This document shows, in pieces, positions 39,201 through 51,200 of a DNA stretch of 64,000 bases. Below the pieces are notes generated by a model. The model was given only the letters and a program-made list of their open reading frames with translations. It ran no database searches and had not been told where the DNA came from. How positions within the stretch are numbered: position 1 is the stretch's first letter; every line of letters begins with the position of its first letter. The translations under genes and the position numbers were made by a program. Origin of the DNA: Enoplolaimus lenunculus (lineage: Eukaryota > Nematoda > Enoplea > Enoplida > Thoracostomopsidae); NCBI GenBank assembly GCA_030248215.1, contig JASANG010001782.1, positions 176,878-240,877 on the forward strand. The letters run 5' to 3'.

Positions 39201-42200
39201 AAATATATACAATATAGATGTAGTCCACCAATTTTTGCTCAAGCCAAATTTAACATGCTAAAGCATGGAATCCCAGTAAGTAGGTTACGAAACGTATAAT
39301 TTTTCGTGTTTTATATGGAAAACTAATGATTAAAATTCTAAATATACCGGCCTTAAAACGACCTAGCAAAATTACTAAAGGACCGAACAAATCTACACAA
39401 GTTTAATTAGCAATCAATAAACAATCTGCCGTTATTAGACATGAAAACAAAATAAGTTCAACCAATTTTTGATTTTGGCAAAATTAAAGATACTAGAAAA
39501 CCCATTCCGGCTACTCCAAAAGCACAAACCTTCTTGCCGTTGTTCCTCTCCGGATACGATACTGCCGCTGTCGAATACTTGACAACGTTGACGGTTTCAC
39601 AAGCGAACGAGATCCTTCCGTTTGGCTTTTTAATGATTTGCCATCCATTTTCGTTGAGCGAGTTTCTTCGCTTCGTAGTTGTGAGCGTCCCGGCTTTGGA
39701 AATACTAATTTTTTCCGTCGCACTCAAATCATAATATTTTAACATAATCTTTACCAAGTTTCAAAAAAGCGAGACCGAGACCTGCCAAATACCCACACTA
39801 GTCGAGCCGAGACTCTCATCCCAGAGTACTACATACACAAACGGTAACAAATCACGTAAACAATAAGTGCAACTTATTATGAATGGTTACAACCTGCAAA
39901 ATCGTAACCGGCTATTATAACCGCTTAAATATAGCAAAAGCTATACCAACATACAACCGATTAAAGTCGAAATGACACTAAGAACCACACCAAATCTTCG
40001 GCGATTTCGGCACAATATCGTACACTATAATACTGTAGTAAAAATACGAAATTTTATCAGAATGCCACCAGGACTAACCAATTCGCTTCGCAATTAAAGA
40101 ATTTATCGCAATGAACATATCGCCTTGTTCATTAGTGAACTGCAGTACATGCTGAATACGTCCTGCATTTCTTTCATGTTTGCCGATGCGTTCCTATAAT
40201 ATAGTCAGTCACACTTGTTAATCATTTTAAAATACAAAAAAACCTGAGTTACCCATATAATTGTAAATTTCCGTGACATATTTTTCAACACTTCTTGACC
40301 TCGTTGCGATTCAACAACTTACCGAAAACTTTCTCATAAAACAACAACGACCACAGAATACAGAATTTAAAATCAAAATAACTGGCACTGCAATAACATC
40401 TGATATAAATGTTCGACTGCAGGAGGTAAATGAACCGTATTTTAGAAAAACAAGCTATTATTTAGTTGCATAAAATAAACGAAATTACAAAACGCTGTTG
40501 CCGTAAAATACCACAGCTAATCCAATTGCGTTCTTCAAAGACTTTGCTGAACTTGTTTGAAGAGTAACACAATTGAAAAATGATTTGTAGTATTTTTTCT
40601 GAAACATAAATGCCGTAATCAGCTTTTGGGATGCGCTATAGTTTTTGGCTCTTTTAATGCCGTCCATGCCGTCTGGCAGCTTACAAAAATTCGTGTGGCA
40701 CCGCATTAAATTTACAAATTTTTTTTGAATTGTGCGTCAGACGCTTCGCACAAGTGTAGCGCCACCCCAAGTCAGCCGTTAAACTGCAGTTTTTTACGTG
40801 GGTGCGGTGTATTACACTCAACACACCAGATTATAATTCCAGATATTAAAGTGTATGTAACAACAGTAAACAAGTAAACACCGGACTCAAGACTACGTTC
40901 AGAAAACACCAGAACCTATCAGAATACTGTTGCAACACCAATTTTGTACAAAAAGCTTCTTATTATTAGGCCATTCAGCATTTCTGCTAAGAAACCTGCA
41001 AGCTTAACCTAGACTTACCAAATAGCTGGCAGAGTGACCCAAACTAGAACAATGCTCAACAACATCAGTCATGATATGCTCACAAACGTCGCAATAAAAG
41101 ATTGGAATAGTCCGGCGTGTTGGTGCCCATAATTCCACACAGCAATGTAACCCTATAACGAAACAACAGGTTACGAACCTTCAATATCTACAAAATGTTT
41201 AAAATATAAAATTGTGCGGATTAAACCCAGATTCAGCAAATAATCGTTCATATGAACTAGGCCAAAGTAAAATATACGGTGTGTCGATTAGCATCTATTA
41301 AACATTACAATAATATACTATAACGGTTTAACGTCATGGTTTGAGGTTTTTGCAAAATTTAATAAAAGCTGATCGTTCGTGATGTTTTTCATTTGAGCGT
41401 TTTTCTCTCGAACAACTTGAAATACCCAGTTAACTAACCGATAACATACGATTCTGTCAATACCACTTTTTCATACAACTTGTTGCCAACGCTGTTCTCT
41501 TTATCAATTTTAATGTTACTCATATCATACTCTGAAAATGAGTAAACTGTATGAAAAGTTTTAAGGTTGATAACCACGTATCTAATGTAAAAATTAACAC
41601 ACTCACTACAGTTTTACAAAGCCTTACGCAAATAGTAGGAACCAAACTATTGGCAGTACAGATTTCCCGTCCCAGATTTGTTTAAACTCTACACGTTAAC
41701 ACAAATAACACTACGACAAAATCAATCAAGAAAGCTCTGCAAATTGACCGTTCCGTTACATTCTAATCATTTCGAACTTATAAATCTTTATATCATCGCA
41801 CCAAAACAAGCATTCTAACATAACTGGCTTCACATATCACCGAGCAACAGTTTGGCTCAGATCGCAACCAAACATTACGCGAAATACCTTTAGTCTGGTC
41901 AAACAACACTTCTGTTTGTGCTTTAATCAGCGATTCTTCAGCTTTCATATTCTCGTCATCGTCTATATTGTCAACATCTGTGTGAACCAATTTATCGCCA
42001 ACATATGCACGCATTTTGCCCTGAAAATACATAAACACAGACATGTGAAAAATGATGTTCCTAAGATGCTAGATGATACCTGCTCCGTTCACCTCAAACA
42101 TTAGTGGTAATTCAATAGAGCCCGAAAGTTTTCCCCACAGTAGAACAGTGCACTTTATATTATTAAATTACAGATGCTTAGGCTTAGGCTAAGGTTAAAG

Positions 42201-45200
42201 CGGTCTAGTCAGTTCAAACGTTTGATGGTCCGAGCTTGTTTTTGGTGGTCAAATTTTATTTTGTATTTTTGTCTTTGATTGGTCACAAAATATATATTTT
42301 TACTTAACCATTGATAAAGCTACTGCCCACATAAAGGTTATTTGCTTTTTTACTTAATCGTCGATTTCTTAAATTGACCGTTGCTTAAACTATTGCCCAC
42401 ACCAGGGTTATTGTTTGTTTTTTATAGATAAGCCAAAAATAGTTATAACTAGAAAAAATGCCCAACTTGGGCAAAAGTCATGATTCGCAAGCTTTATGTC
42501 GCAGGTAAAATTTTGAAACTAGAATTTCGTGGTTTACATGTTGGTCCGACGTGCGCAATTTGTTCAGGTAGCCGAATTAGTTTTACACTGAAGCATATTG
42601 CAGCTTTCGTTAAAACGACTAAAATCTCGGCAATAGTGACAAAACTCGTGTAAAAATCAGGCTGCAACCGGATGTTTGTTTCCTGTAAAAATCGGTATGC
42701 GTTTCCATCAGCTCCGGTAGAAAATCGAGCTCTGGCTTCAGTAAGGCTCCTACCGGATGTCTGGTCAATTTTGGTGATAAAATTTTCCATCGTTTTAATA
42801 AATATTGTGTCACTCGATGCGTTTGACTTCAACATTGGCGGGTTTTCCGAAAAAATAAGCTTAAAACCAAAAATTTCGACACTTTATAGCTGGTATTCGT
42901 AAAACATTAGGATTTAAACAGTTCTTGAACTTTACCTAATTTTACCCCATTTCCGGCTTCATATAAGGCTCCGGCAAATTTTGTTGACCGCCCGTTCCGG
43001 AGTTTTCCATCTTAGGTTTCACCCTGAGAGATGTCGGAAATTCAGCTATTTTTATGCTTATAGTTTTGAATTAATCGAGGAGTAAACGTTTAGTATAAAA
43101 TGACAGAAATGGTTGGTAATAAAAATATTCGAAATGTAAGTATAAGTTTAAAAAACAATTTATTTTTGCTATGCTAAGTGAAATATGCAAATAATTGATT
43201 GATTTGGTGAAGTATTGCGAATCAAAACAAAGCATGCACTCAAATTTGTTCGATTTTCAATGCATTTGTAGTTTTAGTTAAAAATTATAATTTCAGACAA
43301 CCTATCTATATATTGAAAATTAACCGGGTTTTTAAGCCAAGTATATTATATATTGATAAATAACAGATATTTAGAAATTTCCATAATGAAAACGTTCAAT
43401 GTTACTTTTAAGCGTATTCCTAAGCCTAAGCCTAAGATGAAAAATGTAGTCTCGAATGTATGCCATCTCTTTTACAGACCCACCACAAACTCGGACGGCC
43501 GTAAATGTAACATGGGCCATGAAAACGGGCGTCAATTTTGACTAGAGACTGCAAAGAATATCCGATTTACTACACGCCGTACTTTATTCACCTTTGCAAT
43601 ACAGATAGCTGCAATTTTTACGATTTGTTAAAAGACGGAATTGTGTTAAAAATTATAAAAAATTTAAGATCACCAGCTATGTTTTCTTAAACGTATAACA
43701 TCGTTTACGTCAATATTCTTACTATTCTTTTACACCCTGATAAAACACAAATTTCGTTAGCGAAATTGCTGGAGACTCCGCCAAAAATCGTATCTAAGCA
43801 ACAGGCAGACTTTCTGTGGAACCGGAAATGAACTTACAAATATTCCGGTTTTTTATTTCCTGTCTATCAAGTATTTGTATGCAGGCAAGTTTGGAAGTTT
43901 TAAATTACCGAGATTTTAGTCGTTTTAACGAAAGCCGCAATATTCTTCAGTGGAAAACTAATTCGTCTACCTGAACAAATTGCGCACGCCTGACCAACAT
44001 GTAAACCACGAAATGCTAGTTACAAAATTTTACCTGAGACATAAAGCTTGCGAATCATATGACCTTTGCCCAAGTTGGGCCTTTTTTCTAGTTACATTTA
44101 CCTTAGGGAACGACCGGATCCAAAATTTTGCATTTACCGGATCCGAATCCGGATCCGGATCTTAAAATTCAGATCCGGCCCGGATCCGGATCTTACTAGC
44201 TGTATAATTTTTCAATACCTAGCGTGTATAAAATACAAAAAGTTCAGCTGATTGTTTCGAATAATTAGTCAACAAAGCTTACACCAACTAAAAAAGAAGT
44301 CTTTAAAATTTTTATGTTTGTTCTTCTTCCGCAACAACACTGGTCTCCACGTGGATGTCATTAACCTGACATTCCAACAAAGCATTAATGCTCACACAGT
44401 GCTTAATACATTACGTACGCATAGTTGAAATACATACACCAATATTGGTATGTTTTTGTTTGTGTATCAAATTTCGGATCCGGAGATCCGGTAGTTTATT
44501 TTACCGGATCCGGATTCGGTTCCGGATCTTAAAAATTGCAGAGATCCGGCCCGGATCCGGATCTCGGATCTGGTCGATCCCAAATTTACCTGTTTATCAA
44601 GGGGCTGTGACCAAACACCGGTTACCGGCTAACTTGTGACTGAGTTATATATGGAGCTCGAAATTTCCCATTTTTATGCTGATCAGGGTGTAAACGCATT
44701 GTAAAAAGATGGAAAATGACGATCAAAACGGAAGCGATAGCGAAAAATCTTGCAATTTTCATGACTGATATGCTGCAACTAGTCGATACGAAATAAAAAT
44801 TACGAAACTCATCCTAAATCTTAAATGTTCCGTCGCAACCACTATTTTGGTGAATCCATGCATGACTCAATTGGTTTGGCAGAAAAATAAACAATCTTTG
44901 AAACTTTCGACCATATATATTTCTATACCAAAAATGCACCGTCACATTGTCCGTCCCTCAATTATTCATGTCAAGATACAACATGAGGTGAAAACTGCTG
45001 CAACTGCACGTCGACGTGAATTAAAATCAAGTAGAAAAAATAATATCTAATTTGCTATAACTCTAACAAATATTTATAAAGTGTTCAAATTTCAGTTTTA
45101 AGCTCTTTTGCTAATTCCGGAAATTAACTATTGAAAATTGTACCAAAAGTTAAAACCAAAGATACCAAATGATAGAACCTAAAGCTGTATTATATAAATG

Positions 45201-48200
45201 CTACTCTGGAAATTGTTCAGAAACCTCCTTAGAAAACCTACCGGAGGCGTAGGCTGATGTTCAGAAATACCCAGACCGGAAACATTAAACAATGGTTGAT
45301 TTCACTCCGCAAAATTGAAAACAAAAGAATAAAACGTGCCGTAAAGTTCAAAACTTAGAGGTGCACATAATGAAAATTGAAACAGAACAAATTAACCTAA
45401 GAATATCAAAGAACAACAATTATGGTATTAACAGTAACAGCAGGATCCAAGCGGAATTTCTGTTCCGGTCTGAATTCCTGCAAACATTTAATTTCTGTTT
45501 CTGTTCCTGCATTCAAAAATGTAGGAACCGGAATTTTCACGGTTTTGTGGCAAATTATTCAGGATCATAAATATTGCAAACTTTATCGTTCAAAAAAATT
45601 TATGTCGAAATTAATGCTTTTGCAATAAGTTCAATTTCGATACTAAATTGTTCCTGATGTTTTCGCAAAACTTGACTAAGAATAGCAAGAATATTCTTGT
45701 AAGCCTTTTTTGGCAAGTTTTCTACGAAGTCCAACAGTAATTCGGTGGTGAAAATTATTTCAAATTCCAATTATGGCAACCCTAACAGCAGGGTTCAACC
45801 GTAATTTCTGTTCCGGTCGGAATTCCTGCAAAAATTTAATTCCTGTTCCTGTTCCTGCATTCAAAAAGTAGGCACCGGAATTTTCACGGTTTTGAGGCAA
45901 ATTATTCAGAATCATTTAATAAATATTGTAAACTTTATCGTTAAAAAAATTTTATGTCGAAATTAATGTTTAAGCAATAAGTTCACTTATGATACTAAAT
46001 TGTTCCTGATGTGTTCGCAAAACTTGACGAAGAAATAGCAACAAAATTCTTTTACGCCATTTTTTGCAAGTTTTCTAAGGAGTACAATAGTACTTCTGTG
46101 CTGAAAATTATTTCAAATTCCGGTTCCTGATTTCTGTTCCGGTTCCTGTTCCGGCAACATTTAGTTCCAGTTGGAACCATATCTAACAGCAAGATTCAAT
46201 AAATTCAGCAACTTCAGCAACACAAAACATCGTGACTGGGGTTTCTGTTGAATATTGCGCAATTCCAAAGTCTTAAAATGTCAAAACGTGCGAATCTACT
46301 GACGGGCGAGTTGAGAAACGTTCCATATCTTTCTGCCCGGCAATTTTTCCCTCAAAACTGCACCAAAGATTAAAGCCAGCAGCTGGAAAAGCGAGTAAGG
46401 GATGGTTTCGAACTAGCGATCTACTGAGAGTCGGGCAGACGCTGTTACCACTGCTCCACGTACCCCGCCTCTCCAACTGCATTTTTCGTCGTCTATATGT
46501 GTCGACCGTATGCAGCAAGCAAGCAAGCATACTACTCAAAATCTTGACGTTTTTACAATTTTATTTATATATGTAACGAAAACAATAAAAGAGCGATTAC
46601 ATAGCTAACGGAGCAAAAGTGGTGGAGGAAATTGAAGATATTTTTTGCACAAAATCGGCTTATGTATTTGCATGCTAGCAATCAAATTCCAGTCTTTAGC
46701 AGCTGGATTGCTAAAATTATGGTGCGTACACAACGGGCGTACGAGTTGGTTATCGTGTTTTAGAACAATTTCAAGATTTTGTACAGGGGTGGATCATTTA
46801 ACTTTTACAGAATCCGCACTAATGGTGCGGGAATCATATTTAGGAACACTACCATGTTTCTAAGATTTAATAAAATGCCAAATAATATAATCTTTAATCT
46901 TTAGATGTTATATTATTGGTGATTTTATTTCATTTATTTTAAGTGTTTTATACACCTTTATTTATTTGTTTGTTTATTTATAAATTTGTTTTATCATTCT
47001 TATAATTTTTCATGTCGGTTATATAATGTTTATCAAGATAACAAGTTATATGTTAAAAATTATTATCTTTAGTTGTTATTTTATTGGTGATTTTATTTCA
47101 TTTATTTTAAGTGTTTTTTATACTCCGTTTATTTATTTGCTTATTTACTTATTTATTTATTTTGTCATTCTTATGATTTTTCATGTCGGTTATATAATGT
47201 TTATCAAGTTAACAAGTTACGTATATGTTAAAAATGGGGGACGAAAAGACTAGGTCCACGGGATCCCGCTATTTTCTTAAAAAATTCATTCTAGATTTTC
47301 TTCAATTTTACGCGGAATGCGCCATATAAAACCCGTACGTGCACCCCGGCTGGTGGCCAAAAGGCTTCTCTAGGCATTAATTGATCTAAATAATTAATAT
47401 AATTTCAATGGCGCTTCAGGTTTTTAAAGTAATATTAATGGATTCAACGCCGAATTCAAAACTTCTACCACAAAGATCTAATTTTAATGCAAAAGAACGG
47501 GAACTTCGTCAACGTGCAGAAGAATACGGACGGCGACAGTTAGTTCTTGAACGCAACATCAAGAACTTAGAAGAACAAAAACAATTTCACGAGGCCATGC
47601 AATCTTCAAATAATGTCGCAGAAGTGGATTTGGATGGTGTCCCAACAGATGTATACAGATGTATTCACTGAAACTTTGTTTATACTTATATTGGTCCAAT
47701 TTTACCAACTAAACCACATATTACATAGTTGCGCTTAAAATTATATTTTAAGCTTATTCTTTTTCTTAGGCATAGGTTCAGGTTCGTTAATCGCCACTTG
47801 CTGACACGCATTAAGGTGTGGTTAACAAAGAAAATTAAGTTACGTACATGCGCAGTAATTCAAATATCTCTAAAGACGCCGATTCTAATACATCAGTTTC
47901 AAATTAAAACGATTTAGCTAAATATGCTCAGGACGGGATATACTTGTTTACGATAAAATTTAACTCTTTGCTATTCTACTTTTTTCAACGAAAACATACT
48001 GCCGATAAAAATCGGCAAATGCCTTACAATTTTCTAAATTTGCTGTTCCGGTTCTGATTCCGGTATATATAATCCAGTTCCGCTTTGCCCCTGATAACTA
48101 GCTAATGCATTTTAGCAAATAAAACATACTCGGCCTTGCATCATCACCGTCACTTTCGCGTTTTCCATTACTGTTGCCGTTTCTTTATCGTCCGCTACGC

Positions 48201-51200
48201 GAATGTTACCGCTTAGACTGTTCTCCGAATCAGCTGGGGGTTTGAACAGTTTAGGCTCAATAGCTTCCTGTAAATATTTAACGATTACGAACTTTGATGA
48301 AACCTTACATATAGGTAGTACTAGGTTACAGAGCCAAGCAGTACGTACGAAATTATAGCTTAATAACATGGTGGAACCGGAATTCCGGTTCCGGTAATTT
48401 TTTCAAATTCCGGTTCCGGTAAAATGTAATTCCGGATGCACCATGACACTGCTGAATAATAATATAATGTCTATACGACAGCTGTGACAACCGTGTTGAC
48501 AGTATGCGCAAACAGTATATCCACTTTCAGTTTAATATCGGACACAATTATGCCATCCCACTTCCTGGGATGGGCGGTCTCGGTCTGTCACGGCAAGTCT
48601 CGGGATTTGGCTTGTCTCGGTCTCGGTCTCGCTTTTCTTCAGACTCGGTAGTTTGCAAACCGAGACCAAAGAGGTGAAAAAAGCAATAAGCAATCACATA
48701 GATTTTTCATGGATCGCAGCCGTGGCCTGGAAGTTATTGCGCATTTCGCCTACTCACACAGAAAGCGAACGATTGTGGAGCACCGCTACCTGGTAATACA
48801 GCGATTTGAAAAACAGAATGACCTCTCCGGTTACTTACAATTCTAGTTTTAAAAGAAAACCCAAAACACTTTGATTTTAATGTGACAAAGCACAAATAGT
48901 TGCATTTTCGCATTTAAAACATTTAACGCACCATGTAAAAAGTAATGGGTCATCCACATTTTTAACGTCAACTCTAGGTTAAAAAATTCTCCAGTCTATT
49001 CGGTTTGCCCGGCATCAAAACAACACTAGTTTTGAATTAGGGTTGTATGACGTTTTATTTTACGGTGAATTTTTATATATCAGTATTTCGCCTCGCTATT
49101 TTCATTCTTGCAATATTCCGATAAGAAAGAATTTTAGTATCCGCTTGATTGCTTAGCGTCTCAAATCTATTTCTAAAATAAATCTCAAAAAACCTTACCA
49201 TATAATTATCAATATGACTGAAGCTTTGCAAATGCTTCAACAACTCATCGATACACGAAACCGCATCACAGCATAATAAGCACACCCATTGCTCAATGCG
49301 TCCAGTTTCTGAGCTACAAATTTCGACCACGTAGTCGGCACCTGTAATCATAATATTTAATTAATAATCGTTAAAATAGAACATAAATTTAACTAGAGAC
49401 TCAATGAATTTGGTATTATAAAAATAAATATTACTAAAAGCTCTATTCTTAAAACATTACGTATGCATGTAGTAGCACCTATTGTCAGTTAGCAATCACC
49501 TTACGATTTACAATCATTAGTTTCGGCCTTTACCATCCGAAAAGATACCAATTACCAAACGACACCACACCTCAAATTGCAAGAAAAACGTTTCCCCAGA
49601 ATTACAGTATAAGCATAGCACAACCGTCATAGATAGGTTTTAGTTACTTATTTTCTGTTAGTAGTAACATCTCTAAAGAATACAAGATATTGATTGTCCT
49701 AATTGAAAAACTGTGCAAAACTGTGCAAAAAATGTAATAAAGCCATCAAAAAGGCTTACCAACTTCATCCCCAGATGCCTCATCAATACTCTCTTGATGT
49801 ACCGCCGGCTCGTCTAAAAACGTTTCTCCTGAAGCAGAAAAAATAATCGTAAAGTAAAAAAATAAAGCACTCCAATAACCGAAACAAGGACAAGTACAAC
49901 TAAATTGTTTGGATATTACACTAAACATGGCAAGACTATATAGTAACATCAACATGAGTACCTTATTTCGGAAGCCGTAGGATTAGCTTAACAAATTTGC
50001 TGGCAACCCTGCAAAAATATAAACATTCCTGATATACGTTACCTTGAAGTTCTCGGCAATCGCGCCATTTCATGGTATTCTAAAATAACAAAAACTTATT
50101 AATGTTCACATCTTAATAAATTCACATAAATAACAAATTCGTATATTATTTTTAAAAATTGAAACACCAAATTTTAGTAAAGAATTAACTACCAAAAAAG
50201 CAGATAGACGGTGTGTTAACTAACTCAGCAAGTGAAAATGCATCACTTTTATTTACTATTGTGAATCAGTCGGAGGCTTGCCAGTCAATACATCTTTCTA
50301 GGTTTAGTTCAGTCAAAATACCAGTGTCCAGTGTTGCGTTATCAGTAAACCCTTCTATAAGTATAGATTAACTTCTTAACTTGTCGTTATTAACAACACA
50401 TCCTCTATTTAGCGAGCATCAAAATGTAAGACTCAGTCATATATACCGATTTATGTTTCGAGCCACCAATATGTGCTTCCCAGTCGGAAATTTGCATCAT
50501 TAGCTTTTTGCAGGGCTAAAACAAGACATCTTATAACTTTACGCAACACCTGCATAAAGTCGTGTAGTTACAATAATCAAGTTTTCGACCTCCAAATTTT
50601 GTTAATAATAAACCAAAATTTTGCCGTAATAACCATTCTAAACGCAGAGAACCACATAAATCCAAAAGCTATAGCAATTAGGAAAATGTACCAGCAACAA
50701 GCAATGTAAACGCTTACCGTCACAAATTGCGCAGCCAATTAGTTATAACTGAACAAACTTTTCAAATGGGCATCAAATTTACAAAACATCATATTTTGCA
50801 AGCGAGTCAACATTGCTGGTAATACTACAGCTAAATCCCAAAACAAAATCAACGGAAATACTCATAGCACATGGCACATACAGTTCTTGTCATGTACGTT
50901 TATACTCCATCAATCTTTTCCAATCCCTCTCTTCACACCAACACCCCCATACCACGTTCTAAGATCTTTCGTCACTCACAACTTACGTTACAATAAAAAC
51001 ACGTTTGTTTCCGAACATCGCATTTAACTCCAATGAGACCATCAATAAATCGTTCAACTTCATCTGTAGGCTTTGTTCGTTCCAAATTTGAGCGCTCTTT
51101 AACTGACGGGCTTGGTTTCTTTGGATCACCGCCAACTTCAGCAGTGTTGTCAGATCCACCTGCTTCTTCCTAAATACAGGCAAAAATTATAACACCCAAC

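Larger units (their letters stand above)
42449..44091. mobile_element. Composite element with inverted hairpin-CTAG ends, short copy
   Basis: Both ends read outward as a GCCCAAGTTGGGC hairpin, a T-rich tract and CTAG followed by T. The left arm (42449-42650) and right arm (about 43890-44091) are inverse copies sharing TCGTTTTAACGAAAGC and TGAACAAATTGCGCACG. Between them are a hAT-like MITE (42658-43026) and a piece of the GGCC-ATGT family (43415-43518). Each end looks like a Helitron 3' end, but the inverted pairing is not Helitron-like. A 2.6-kb relative is at 57247-59862. Confidence 0.65.
42021..48129. other. Repeat-packed intron of the - strand gene
   Basis: A 6.1-kb intron between exons 48130-48267 and 41888-42020. 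It holds a CTAG-ended composite, four or more hAT-type MITEs, a tRNA-derived segment, a dispersed repeat, a tandem duplication and a + strand coding candidate, each listed separately. Confidence 0.75.

Noticed and set aside
42650-43034. 8-bp target duplication for the MITE at 42658
   Set aside because: The flanks GTAAAAAT and AGAGATGT do not match, so insertion as a separate unit is not supported.
46391-46469. Functional tRNA gene
   Set aside because: The anticodon loop is too long and the acceptor stem does not pair cleanly.
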